Assembly (NCBI GenBank): GCA_016793565.1
Contig: JAEUMA010000002.1
Span: forward strand, 1-16,240
Direction of reading: 5' to 3'
DNA length: 16,240 nucleotides
From: Rhizobiaceae bacterium
GTDB lineage: Bacteria > Pseudomonadota > Alphaproteobacteria > Rhizobiales > Rhizobiaceae
Shown one piece after another: positions 5,744 to 13,383 of this stretch. The position numbers were made by a program, and so were the translations under genes. The number at the start of each line of letters is the position of its first letter. Position 1 is the stretch's first letter. Under the pieces are notes generated by a model. The model was not told the origin of the DNA, made no database searches, and was given only the letters and a program-made list of their open reading frames with translations.

Positions 5744-8148
5744 TGGATCGCTCCGATCCGGCCGCCCATCGGCACGACCGTGCCCTTGGGCAGCTCGATC
5801 GCCAGCCGTCCGGCTGCCGGCGCCTCGATTTCCACCACCGCCTTGTCGGTCTCGATCTCGGCGACGAGATCGCCCGCCTTAACGGCGTCGCCCTCGGATT
5901 TCACCCAGCGGACGATAGTGCCCTCGCTGACGGTCAGGTCGCCAAACGGCATGGTGATCGGCTCCCCGCCGCCTGCCGTGGCGGCTGGCGGCGTCGGAGC
6001 GGCAGGCATCGGCGGTTGGGGAGCCGGAGACGCTGCAACGACTTCCGGCGCCGGCATGCTGACGGAGAGACCCGGATAGCGCCAGTGCCATGGCACCGGC
6101 GCCCGGCCGGCCATCACGTCTTTCGCCGCCGCGACGATCTTGGCGGTGTCGACCAGCATGGCGCGTTCGAGCGACGGCGCCAGCGGGTGCGATACGGGCT
6201 CGGTGTGCAGCCGCCCGACCGGCGCGTCGAGCTCGTCGAAGGCGATCTCGTTCATGGCCTGGCCGAGTTCCGCGCCGACGCCGCACATCGCCCAGCCCTC
6301 GTCGACGATCAGCAGCCGATGGGTCTTTGCCACGCTCTCGGCCACCGTCTTCACGTCGAGCGGAACGATGGTCCTGAGGTCGATCACCTCGCAGTCGATC
6401 CCGTCGGCGGCGAGCGCTTCCGCTGCCTCCAGGCTGCGCTGCATGAGCTGGCCGGCCGAAACAATGGTGAGATCCTTGCCGCCTCGCGCGATCCTGGCCA
6501 CGCCGAACGGCACCAGATGCTCGCCTTCCGGCACCTCGCCCTTGGTGGCGAACAGCGCCTTCATTTCCAGCATGATGACGGGGTCGGAGGCGCGCAGCGC
6601 CGTCTTCATCAGCCCCTTGGCGTCGGCCGGGTTGGACGGCAGACACACGATCAGGCCCGGCACATGCGCCCACACCGGGTGGTAGGCGCCGGAGTGATGC
6701 GGTCCGGCCGAACGCACCGCGCCTGCGCCGACGCGAACCACCATCGGCGCGCTCATCTGATTGTTCGACATGTAGCGCAGCTTGGCGGCCTGAAGCACGA
6801 TCTGGCCGGCGGCCTCGAACATGAAGTCGGCGAACATCAGGTCGGCCACGGTGCGGGCGCCGGTCGCCGACGCACCCAGGGCCGCGCCGGTAAAACCCTG
6901 TTCGGAGATCGGCGTGTCGACCATGCGCTGCGGCCCGAACTCTGCCCAAAGCCCCTTGGTGTGGGCAAAGGTGCCGCCACGCTCGCCCGTGCCCTCGCCG
7001 AAATAGAGAATGGCCGGGTCGCGCCGCATCTCCTCGGCTAGGCCGTCGCGCACGGCGTCCAGCCAGCCGGTCAGCTTGCCGCCGCTTCGCTCCCGCGACG
7101 CCAGCGCATCAGGCGGGTTGAGCGGCTCGGCGAACACATGGTGGAAGGCCGTCGAGGAGTCCGGCTCCGGCGACTTGCGGGCGAATTCCAGCGCTTCCTG
7201 CACCACCTTCTCAATGCGATTGTCGATCGCGTCGAGCTCGCCCGCGGCGGCCGCTTCGAAATCGTCGATCAGTTTTCGACGGAAGGTCGCTACGGGGTCC
7301 TTCTGAGCCCATTCGTCCACTTCCGCCTGGGTGCGATAGGTGCCGGTCACCGGGTCGCCCTCATGATGGCCGACGGTGCGGTAGGTCTTGGACTCGATCA
7401 GCGTCGGCCCGTCCCCGCGGCGCGCCCTGTGAACGGCTTCGCCCATCGCCTCGTACATGGCGAGCACGTCGTTCCCGTCCACGGCTACACCGGGGATGCC
7501 GTAGGCGGCGGCCCGCGTGGCGATCTCCGGATTGAGCGTCGCCGTCTTCAGCGGCGTGGCGGTGGCGTAGAGATTGTTTTCGCAGACGAACACCGCGGGT
7601 GCCCGCTGGATGCCGGCGAAGTTGAGCGCCTCGTGGAAGCCGGCATGGTTGGTGGCTCCGTCGCCGAAGAAGGCGACGCCGATGTCGTCGCGGCCACGCG
7701 CCCGCGCACTCATGCCGACGCCGACTGCGTGGCTGATGCCGGCGGCGACGATGCCGTTGGTGCCGAACAGGCCGATGGGGCGATCGTAGAGATGCATGGT
7801 GCCGCCGCGCCCGCCGCAACAGCCGTCGCGCTTGCCGAACAGTTCGGCCATCAGCACCTTGGGGTCCATGCCCTTGGCAAGCGCGTGGCCATGGCCGCGA
7901 TGGGTGGAGGTGATCCAGTCGCTTGTGCGCAGATGCGCGCACGCGCCGACGGCAGTCGCCTCTTCGCCGATGTAGAGATGGAGGAAGCCCGGCGTCTCGC
8001 CCTTGCGGCACGCAACCTGCGCAACGCTTTCGAACCGCCGCAGCAGAACCATCTGCTCGTAGAGCCGCAACAGCAGCGCGGTGTCGAGGTTGCGGCCGAC
8101 GCGCGCGGCGTTGCCGCCCTGCACGGCGCTTTTGGACGAACGGGCCAT
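5740..8148 (-). CDS. Fused 2-oxoacid (acetoin-type) dehydrogenase: E1alpha - E1beta - lipoyl domain
   Basis: This single chain of 802 residues combines three normally separate parts. Residues 1-335 are E1alpha, with THRGHGH (82-88) and the thiamine-diphosphate motif GDG (162-164) ... ENN (190-192). Residues about 359-685 are E1beta (EGTGERGG, 385-392; PHHSGAYHP, 483-491; VDEGW, 615-619; TEPVSHPLAP). A Pro/Ala-rich linker (697-730) leads to a complete lipoyl domain whose ETDKAVVEIEAP motif marks K769 as the lipoylation site. E1 decarboxylates a 2-oxo acid (or cleaves acetoin) and reductively acylates the lipoyl group, here in cis. The start at 8148 has AGGTGG 4 nt upstream; a GTG 36 nt earlier (8184) keeps the frame open but lacks a ribosome site. 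It is the first gene of the operon. The sequence does not settle the substrate. E3 is not in the window. Confidence 0.9.
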   Translation of the reverse strand: MARSSKSAVQGGNAARVGRNLDTALLLRLYEQMVLLRRFESVAQVACRKGETPGFLHLYIGEEATAVGACAHLRTSDWITSTHRGHGHALAKGMDPKVLMAELFGKRDGCCGGRGGTMHLYDRPIGLFGTNGIVAAGISHAVGVGMSARARGRDDIGVAFFGDGATNHAGFHEALNFAGIQRAPAVFVCENNLYATATPLKTATLNPEIATRAAAYGIPGVAVDGNDVLAMYEAMGEAVHRARRGDGPTLIESKTYRTVGHHEGDPVTGTYRTQAEVDEWAQKDPVATFRRKLIDDFEAAAAGELDAIDNRIEKVVQEALEFARKSPEPDSSTAFHHVFAEPLNPPDALASRERSGGKLTGWLDAVRDGLAEEMRRDPAILYFGEGTGERGGTFAHTKGLWAEFGPQRMVDTPISEQGFTGAALGASATGARTVADLMFADFMFEAAGQIVLQAAKLRYMSNNQMSAPMVVRVGAGAVRSAGPHHSGAYHPVWAHVPGLIVCLPSNPADAKGLMKTALRASDPVIMLEMKALFATKGEVPEGEHLVPFGVARIARGGKDLTIVSAGQLMQRSLEAAEALAADGIDCEVIDLRTIVPLDVKTVAESVAKTHRLLIVDEGWAMCGVGAELGQAMNEIAFDELDAPVGRLHTEPVSHPLAPSLERAMLVDTAKIVAAAKDVMAGRAPVPWHWRYPGLSVSMPAPEVVAASPAPQPPMPAAPTPPAATAGGGEPITMPFGDLTVSEGTIVRWVKSEGDAVKAGDLVAEIETDKAVVEIEAPAAGRLAIELPKGTVVPMGGRIGAIH

Positions 8149-8191
8149 TTCCCCACCTGCCATCAGCCGGCTGAGTACCGGCACTTAATGT

Positions 8192-8206
8192 TATAATAGC
8201 ATTATA
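8192..8206. promoter_or_regulatory. Palindromic operator candidate TATAAT-AGC-ATTATA
   Basis: TATAATAGCATTATA is a perfect inverted repeat of two 6-bp arms around a 3-bp centre, as expected for a dimeric helix-turn-helix repressor. One arm is the -10 box of the operon promoter. The word TTATAATAGCAT (8191-8202) recurs exactly at 8349-8360 on the transporter side. The regulator is unknown; GntR-type repressors often use A+T-rich sites of this size, but this is only a suggestion. Confidence 0.5.
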
Positions 8207-8228
8207 GTATGAATCGTTCTTCTGGCAA
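8201..8228 (-). promoter_or_regulatory. Predicted sigma-70 promoter of the dehydrogenase operon
   Basis: Read on the minus strand, TTGCCA (8223-8228; five of six matches to TTGACA) is followed after 16 nt by a perfect TATAAT (8201-8206). Transcription would start about 45-50 nt before the E1 ATG at 8148. The -10 box is one arm of a 15-bp palindrome, so a bound regulator would block polymerase. This is a pattern match without experimental support. Confidence 0.55.
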
Positions 8229-8331
8229 TCGCCTATGCCGAAACCTGCGCATTTCTTCCCTGAGATGGCAGGTCGCTCGGCATTGGCACAAACGTCGTTC
8301 CGTATTCGCAGCTCCGACAGGAGATGACGCG

Positions 8332-8360
8332 TGGACAACGATGTTAGATTATAATAGCAT
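8332..8360 (+). promoter_or_regulatory. Predicted transporter promoter overlapping the second copy of the 12-bp operator word
   Basis: TGGACA (8332-8337, five of six matches to a -35 box) precedes TAGCAT (8355-8360, four of six matches to a -10 box) with a 17-nt spacer. TAGCAT is the end of the repeated word TTATAATAGCAT (8349-8360). A perfect TATAAT at 8350-8355 is an alternative -10 box but has no good -35 box at normal spacing. The left arm of the operator is conserved here, while the right arm has drifted to ATACCT. Confidence 0.4.
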
Positions 8361-8369
8361 ACCTTTATA

Positions 8370-8397
8370 AAGCGCGAGGAGACGCTTTATCGCGCTT
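8370..8397 (+). repeat. Inverted repeat (hairpin) in the predicted transporter mRNA leader
   Basis: AAGCGCGA (8370-8377) and TCGCGCTT (8390-8397) form a perfect 8-bp stem around a 12-nt loop. A second, competing pairing is possible between AAAGCG (8369-8374) and CGCTTT (8383-8388). Just upstream, CTTTATAAAG (8363-8372) is a 10-bp palindrome. There is no following T run, so it is not a terminator. It may shape the leader RNA or be a protein site. Confidence 0.4.
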
Positions 8398-8495
8398 CGC
8401 TGAGGCGGTGAATCCGGGGGAAAGGCGGCGCTGCCGCGGAATTCCACCGGTCGATATGCCAGCGCGGCGCGCCACACGGAATTCGGGAGGAATGG

Positions 8496-9308
8496 ATGAA
8501 GGTTCTGTCGATATGGCGCTCGCTGGGCGTCGCGCTGGGCGCATTCTTGCTTGTGGTCGCGTCGCTCGCGTCGCAGGCTCAGGCGCAGACGGTCGCCGAT
8601 ATCATCGCGCGCGGCAAACTCATCGTCGCCGTAGACACAACGACGCCGCCATACGGCTTTCTCGACGCCGACCTGAAGCCGACGGGCTTCGACATCGAGG
8701 TCGCCAACAAGATGGGCGAAGCGCTTGGCGTGCCGGTCGAGTTCGTGACCGTCACCTCGCCGGGCCGCATCCCCGCACTGCTCACCAAGCAGGTCGACGC
8801 GGTCGTGTCCATCTTTTCGATCACCGCCCAGCGCGCCATCCAGATCGACTATTCGATCCCGTATGCCGGCCAGTCTGCGGTCGTGATCGCGCCGAAGAGC
8901 ACCCAGATCAAGGGGCCGGAAGACCTGGTCGGCAAGAAGGTGGGGCTGACCCGCGGCACCGGCGAGGACGGTCTGCTGACGGCGGCGGCCGAAAAGTTTC
9001 CGGGCATCGAGATCCTGCGTTTCGACGACTATTCCTCGCTCCTGCAGGCGATGGTCTCCGGCCAGATCGACGCCATGGGCGGCGGCGACTATGGCGAGAT
9101 CTACCTGAAGAAGGCGCAGAACGGCGACGATTTCGAGCAGAAGTACATCCTCAAGACGTTCTACTTCGGCATTGGCGTGGCCAAGGACAACCACAATCTG
9201 CGCCAGTGGCTCAACACCTGGCTTTTCACGCTCAAGCTCGACGGCACGCTCGAGGCGCTGTCGATGAAGTATCGCAATCAGCCGTTGCCGACGCTTCCGG
9301 TTTTCTGA
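8496..9308 (+). CDS. Periplasmic solute-binding protein of a polar-amino-acid-type ABC importer
   Basis: This 270-residue protein belongs to the SBP_bac_3 family. The Sec signal peptide has basic residues (K2, R8), a hydrophobic core and a likely cleavage after A30 (SQAQA-QT). The mature protein shows the family pattern PPYGFLDADLKPTGFDIEVA (51-70), a ligand-carboxylate Arg in TAQR (R113), DYSIPYA and the hinge/second-lobe segment SSLLQAMVSGQIDAMGGGD. Members bind amino acids, opines or related small carboxylates in the periplasm. It is the first gene of the transporter operon, with a strong GGGAGG ribosome site, and is divergent from the dehydrogenase operon. A UUCG-capped hairpin follows it, as often seen where the binding protein must outnumber the permeases. 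The ligand cannot be identified from sequence. Confidence 0.92.
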   Translation: MKVLSIWRSLGVALGAFLLVVASLASQAQAQTVADIIARGKLIVAVDTTTPPYGFLDADLKPTGFDIEVANKMGEALGVPVEFVTVTSPGRIPALLTKQVDAVVSIFSITAQRAIQIDYSIPYAGQSAVVIAPKSTQIKGPEDLVGKKVGLTRGTGEDGLLTAAAEKFPGIEILRFDDYSSLLQAMVSGQIDAMGGGDYGEIYLKKAQNGDDFEQKYILKTFYFGIGVAKDNHNLRQWLNTWLFTLKLDGTLEALSMKYRNQPLPTLPVF

Positions 9309-9328
9309 TCGGATGGCGTTTGTCTGCG

Positions 9329-9350
9329 CGGGGCCGCTTCGGCGGCCCCG
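9329..9350 (+). promoter_or_regulatory. Stable C(UUCG)G-capped intercistronic hairpin
   Basis: CGGGGCCGC (9329-9337), loop TTCG (9338-9341) and GCGGCCCCG (9342-9350) form a perfect 9-bp stem closed by the extra-stable UUCG tetraloop. It lies between the binding-protein stop and the first permease start. Only a weak T content follows, so it is better read as an RNA stabiliser or partial attenuator than as a full terminator. It would favour binding-protein mRNA over permease mRNA. Confidence 0.7.
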
Positions 9351-9377
9351 GCCTGATTGTCGCGGGACGGCAGAGCC

Positions 9378-10043
9378 ATGACCACCGTTCTTCAGTTCGG
9401 CCCCGTTCTCGTACATCTGGATGCGCTGTTTGCTGGTCTGGTCCAGACCCTCAAGCTCGCCGTCCTGTCGATCCTGTTCGGCACGGCCATCGGCGTTCTC
9501 GGCGCCGTCGGCCGCAGTTTCGGGCCACGCTGGCTATCGGTCGTCCTGTCGGCCTATGTCGAGTTGATCCGCAACACGCCACTCTTGATCCAACTCTACA
9601 TCGTATTCTTCTCGCTGCCGCTGATCGGTCTCAAATTCTCCAGCAACACGGCGGCCATCATCGCGCTGTCGATCCATCTCGGCGCTTATGCCACCGAGAT
9701 CCTGCGCGCCGGCGTCGAATCGATCGACCGCGGTCAGATCGAAGCCGCCAAGTCGCTCGGCCTGCGTCCCTATCGCATCATCCGCCACGTCGTGCTGGCG
9801 CCCGCCGTTCGCGCTGTATATCCAGCGCTGTCGGCCCAGTTCATCTTGCAACTGATGGGCACATCCGTTGTTGGCGCCATCGCCGCGGAGGAACTGACCG
9901 CCATCGCCAACAACCTGGTGATGCAGACCTTCCGCAGCTTCGAGGTCTACATCATCGTCGCCGTCATCTACTTCGTCGTCGTGCAGGCCGCCAGCCTGGC
10001 GCTCACCGGCCTCGGCAAGCTCATGTTCCGGTGGAAAACATGA
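9378..10043 (+). CDS. ABC transporter permease, polar-amino-acid (HisM/GlnP) type, first subunit
   Basis: This 221-residue membrane protein has about five hydrophobic segments. It carries the family signature ELIRNTPLLIQLY (62-74) and the cytoplasmic EAA loop EAAKSLGLRPYRII (122-135), which docks the ATPase. The start is taken as the ATG at 9378. An in-frame TTG at 9357 falls right after the hairpin and has no ribosome site, so it was not used. The stop overlaps the next permease start as ATGA, which points to coupled translation and a heterodimeric channel. No ATP-binding subunit is encoded nearby. Confidence 0.9.
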   Translation: MTTVLQFGPVLVHLDALFAGLVQTLKLAVLSILFGTAIGVLGAVGRSFGPRWLSVVLSAYVELIRNTPLLIQLYIVFFSLPLIGLKFSSNTAAIIALSIHLGAYATEILRAGVESIDRGQIEAAKSLGLRPYRIIRHVVLAPAVRAVYPALSAQFILQLMGTSVVGAIAAEELTAIANNLVMQTFRSFEVYIIVAVIYFVVVQAASLALTGLGKLMFRWKT

Positions 10044-10735
10044 GCTTGCGCGAATTCGGCCCCAACGAACTCTATTTCCTGCTGATGGCGACGCGCTGGA
10101 CCATCCTGCTTGCCGTGATCGCCTTCGTCGGCGGCGGCGCGCTGGGCATGGTCGTGGCGGCCGTCCGGGTTGCGCCCGCACGGCCGCTGCGCTGGCTGGC
10201 CGCGGCCTACACCCAATTCTTCATGGGCACGCCGCTGCTGATCCAGCTCTTCATGGCCTATTACGGCTCTTCGCTGCTCGGCTATCGCCCCGACCCCTGG
10301 ACAGCCGCTGCCGTCACTTTCTGCCTCAACGGCAGCGCCTTCTTCGGCGAGATTTTTCGCGGCGCAATCGAATCGATCCCGAAAGGCCAGTGGGAGGCTT
10401 CGACCGCCCTGGGGTTCCGCTTCGTCAAGACGTTGCGGCTGGTGATTATTCCGCAGGCCGCGCGGCTGATGCTGCCGCCAACGGTCGGCTTCATGGTGCA
10501 GATCGTCAAGTCGACCTCAGTCGCCTCGCTGATCGGCCTCACCGAACTGACGCGGGCAGCGGTGCAGGTGAACACGGTCACCTTCGAGCCGGTGATGGTG
10601 TTCGGCACCGCCTCGCTGATCTATTTCTCGCTGTGTTGGCCGCTTTCGCTGTATGCCGGCCGCCTGGAGCGGAGGCTTGCCGCCAGCACCACGCGCGGTG
10701 GTACTTCCGCGCCAACAGTCATGTCAGCTGCCTGA
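10040..10735 (+). CDS. ABC transporter permease, polar-amino-acid type, second subunit
   Basis: This 231-residue protein is homologous in layout to the preceding permease. It has five hydrophobic segments, the signature FFMGTPLLIQLF (60-71) and the EAA loop EASTALGFRFVKTLR (119-133). The ATG (10040-10042) overlaps the upstream TGA, with GGTGGAA just before it. The EAA loop has Ser in place of the second Ala, a mild variation. Fourteen bp separate its stop from the convergent stop of the RTX-type gene. The ATPase gene that usually follows these permeases is absent here. Confidence 0.92.
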   Translation: MSLREFGPNELYFLLMATRWTILLAVIAFVGGGALGMVVAAVRVAPARPLRWLAAAYTQFFMGTPLLIQLFMAYYGSSLLGYRPDPWTAAAVTFCLNGSAFFGEIFRGAIESIPKGQWEASTALGFRFVKTLRLVIIPQAARLMLPPTVGFMVQIVKSTSVASLIGLTELTRAAVQVNTVTFEPVMVFGTASLIYFSLCWPLSLYAGRLERRLAASTTRGGTSAPTVMSAA

Positions 10736-10749
10736 GCGGCGTAGGGTGT

Positions 10750-13170
10750 TCAGAGCACCCAGACGCCGTTGTCGAAGTCAGGGGCGGTGTTCTGCAGGTT
10801 CTCGACGCTGTCGGTAAAATAGATCAGCATGTCGTCGCGGCCTTCGCCTTCTTCGATCTTGCCCAGCCAGAAATCGTAGCCGTCCTGGTCCGCCTCGCGG
10901 TGCAGCACGTTCTGGTAGAGCTTGTTGATATATTCCTCGTTGGTCGGGTTCTCGCCATAGACGTCGATGAACTCGTTGGCGGTCAGGAAGAAGCTGGCGA
11001 CGAACTCCTTGTCGTCGACGTCGGGCGGGCCGTCGCCGCGCTGGTCGAGTACGTTGGTCCAGAAAAGCAAGCCGGCCTCGTCGGGCGTGCGGCCGTAGGC
11101 GGCGGCATAGATGCGATAGGCGAAGGACAGGTTTTCGCTGTCCAGGCCGAACAGCAGCGCCCCGTCGGTGACGTCGACGCGCTCTACGTCGACCAGGATG
11201 TCGGTGCCGCCGCTATCAGGTTCCTCGACATAGACCTTGCCGTCCGGCAGAAGCTGCACCGAAAGCGCGGCGCGCTCGAAGTTGAAGACCACGGTGTCGG
11301 TGCCTTCCCCGCCGAGAATCACGTCGTCGCCAGACCCCGCCTCGAAAGTATCGTCGCCTTCGCCGCCGGCCAGCGTATCGTCACCGTCGCCGCCGAGCAG
11401 ATGGTTGCTGAGCTCGTTGCCGAGGATCAGGTTGTCGAGCCCGTTTCCGGTGCCAGAAACGGCCTCGCCGACGAGTTTCAGTGCTTCCACCTCGGCGCCG
11501 ATCGTGTAGTCGACGCTCGCCACCACAAGATCGTAGCCGCCGCCGGAGGCTTCCGACGTCTGGTCGCCGGCATCGTCGACCAGAAACAGGTCGTCGGCGC
11601 TCGACGCCGCAAAGGTGTTGGCGCCTTCGACGCCCGCCACTTCCGTAAACGTGACCTGCAGCCCCGTGGCCGGCAGTCCGGCGATATACTGGGTGGCCAG
11701 CGCGTCCTGCACTGCGCCTTCAAAGCTGGCGTAGGCGAGCGTGGCGGTGCCGCTTGGCGCCGCGGCGGTAAGGCTGGGCAGGAACAGGCTGCTGAGGTCG
11801 AGTGTCGTGATCTCGGCGCCAAGGCCACTGCCCGACGGTCCCGAAAAATCCGCTGATGCGACGAGGTTGAAAAGCCCGGCGAATGCCACCGCCGACAGTT
11901 CCAACCGCTCCGCGTCGTTCTGCGCGCTGTCCAGGCCTGTGCCCAGGGCGGTGTAGAATGCCGCGCCTTCCTCGGACAGGCCTAGCATCTCGGCCGCGCG
12001 CGCCAGTCCGACCAGCAGCTTGGCGTTGCCCGCCGCCGTGTCCGCCGCCTCCAGGGAAGCGTCGGAAGTGTGGACGGCATCGGGACCGAACACGTCCTGG
12101 GCGACCGCGATCATTAGCGCGCGCGCTTCCGCGACGCTCTGTTGGTCGGCGCCGGGATTGAGAAGATTATAGGCCAGTTCGTCCGCCACGCTGACCTGGA
12201 GGGAGGCGACGGCGTTGCCGGCGGTGCCGGACGAGACGGTCTCGGTGCCGGTTACCGGCACCGCAGAATAGGTCACTCCGTAGGCCTTGATCTGCTCGCG
12301 CTGCGCATCGGTGAGCGCGAGGAGCAACGGCACGGTGGAACCCGAACTGGTGTTGGCTGGGATGCGGAACGTCACGTCGGCGAGTTGCGTCCCGTACTGC
12401 GACGGCACGTCCACCGTCACGTCGATGGCGTAGGGCACGGACTCCGAGACCGTGTAGTTGAGTACCGTGTGCGTGCCCTCGAACGCGGTGCCGTCATCAA
12501 CCGTGAGCGTGACGACGGGACCGGATGAGCCGCCGTCCTCATCGTCGTTGAGGATGGTGAAGACGCTGGTGGCGACGCCGGCGACCGAACTGACGGCGCG
12601 CAGGTTGATCGTCTCGTTGGGCTCCACCGTATTGTCGCCGAAGATGGTGATCGGCACCAGAACCTCTGTCTTCATCGCCTGCATGACCACCGGCGTGCTA
12701 GAGAGAGAATAGTCCGAATCCTCCATCGCCGTGCCGCCGGTAGCCGAAAGCGTGATCGTGTAGTCCTGCGCGGCTTTGCCCGATGCCGTGATCTTGATGT
12801 AGCGGACGGCGTCGGAATCGCCTTCGGCGACGGTGATCGTTTCAATCGACAGCGTCGGCCGGTCCGCCTCGTCGTCGATCGTGACCGTGATGCGGCCGTT
12901 GACGTTGTCGTCGAAGCTGCCGGCGACGAGGTCGACATCGTAGTCGATGTAGAAAACCTCGTTGCCTTCATAGATGTCGTCGTTGATGGTCTGGAGCGTG
13001 TAGGAGAACGTGCCCGTGCCGGTCAGACTGAGGTTGATCGGCTCATAGTCCGAACCGGCCTTGGCCGTGCCGTTCACGGTCATCGCGGTGCCGTCGTAGG
13101 AGTCGACCGACTGGCTGACGGAATATTCCTCGCCCTCGGCGATCGTGCCGCTGAAATTGTAGGTGGGCAT
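10750..13170 (-). CDS. Calx-beta / RTX / DUF4214 protein, probably secreted by a type I system
   Basis: This 806-residue, acidic protein starts at the ATG at 13168-13170 behind a perfect AGGAGG; the frame is open 63 nt further upstream without a better start. There is no N-terminal signal peptide. Residues 1-101, about 105-211 and about 217-330 look like three Calx-beta-type repeats, with acidic turns such as NDD (63-65), IDDEADRP and NDDED. A helical region (about 330-440) of unknown function follows. Residues about 590-630 hold RTX calcium repeats (GGDGDDTLAGGEGDDTF, then GGEGTD). Residues about 681-794 are a DUF4214 domain (YGRTPDEAGLLFW ... YQNVLHREADQDGYDFWL), often found in RTX exoproteins. 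The very C-terminus ends in hydrophobic VWVL, as in T1SS signals. The role may be surface adhesion or cell contact. No T1SS genes are in the window. Confidence 0.88.
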   Translation of the reverse strand: MPTYNFSGTIAEGEEYSVSQSVDSYDGTAMTVNGTAKAGSDYEPINLSLTGTGTFSYTLQTINDDIYEGNEVFYIDYDVDLVAGSFDDNVNGRITVTIDDEADRPTLSIETITVAEGDSDAVRYIKITASGKAAQDYTITLSATGGTAMEDSDYSLSSTPVVMQAMKTEVLVPITIFGDNTVEPNETINLRAVSSVAGVATSVFTILNDDEDGGSSGPVVTLTVDDGTAFEGTHTVLNYTVSESVPYAIDVTVDVPSQYGTQLADVTFRIPANTSSGSTVPLLLALTDAQREQIKAYGVTYSAVPVTGTETVSSGTAGNAVASLQVSVADELAYNLLNPGADQQSVAEARALMIAVAQDVFGPDAVHTSDASLEAADTAAGNAKLLVGLARAAEMLGLSEEGAAFYTALGTGLDSAQNDAERLELSAVAFAGLFNLVASADFSGPSGSGLGAEITTLDLSSLFLPSLTAAAPSGTATLAYASFEGAVQDALATQYIAGLPATGLQVTFTEVAGVEGANTFAASSADDLFLVDDAGDQTSEASGGGYDLVVASVDYTIGAEVEALKLVGEAVSGTGNGLDNLILGNELSNHLLGGDGDDTLAGGEGDDTFEAGSGDDVILGGEGTDTVVFNFERAALSVQLLPDGKVYVEEPDSGGTDILVDVERVDVTDGALLFGLDSENLSFAYRIYAAAYGRTPDEAGLLFWTNVLDQRGDGPPDVDDKEFVASFFLTANEFIDVYGENPTNEEYINKLYQNVLHREADQDGYDFWLGKIEEGEGRDDMLIYFTDSVENLQNTAPDFDNGVWVL

Positions 13171-13383
13171 GCTTTTCCTCCTGCACCGTCGCCGAACGTG
13201 CCGGAAGCTTTCAAATAAATCCCGCCAGCGCAACCGCTAATTCGGCGGGCGAGGGCGAAGGCGAGCCTGCTGTCGCCGGAGCGACACGGCTTTCTGGTCC
13301 AACCGAATAGGGCACGGACGGATTTCCCGACCTGCTTGGCGTGACTATATCTTGACCACTTCCACCACCGTCGCGAGCAGCTG
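13171..13383. promoter_or_regulatory. Divergent intergenic region between the RTX-type gene and the EamA transporter
   Basis: No gene is supported in these 213 bp. A small hairpin, TGTCGC-CGGA-GCGACA, lies at 13271-13286. A TATATC hexamer at 13346-13351 could be a -10 box for the plus-strand gene about 35 nt before its ATG, but its -35 candidate (TTTCCC) is poor. The minus-strand side has AGGAGG before the ATG at 13170 and no convincing promoter. Confidence 0.3.

Larger units (their letters stand above)
8149..8495. promoter_or_regulatory. Divergent AT-rich control region between the dehydrogenase operon and the ABC transporter
   Basis: This 347-bp stretch holds no supported gene. Its centre is much richer in A+T than the surrounding DNA. 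It contains a minus-strand promoter with a palindrome on its -10 box, a second copy of the palindrome's half, a likely plus-strand promoter and a hairpin in the predicted leader of the transporter mRNA (each listed separately). The transporter gene has GGGAGG (8485-8490) 5 nt before its ATG. The arrangement suggests joint control of import and catabolism by one regulator encoded elsewhere. Confidence 0.7.

Noticed and set aside
8149..8184. Longer N-terminus of the E1 fusion from a GTG at 8184
   Set aside because: The ATG at 8148 has AGGTGG at ideal spacing, whereas the GTG has no ribosome site and lies close to the predicted transcription start.
8349..9416. Long open frame on the minus strand (355 codons) across the binding-protein gene
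   Set aside because: It lies antisense to a clear binding protein, is compositionally biased and has no domain; it is a high-GC shadow frame.
8408..10039. Long plus-strand frame extending upstream of the second permease
   Set aside because: Only the part from the ATG at 10040 encodes a permease; the upstream part is an Arg-rich shadow of the binding protein and first permease.
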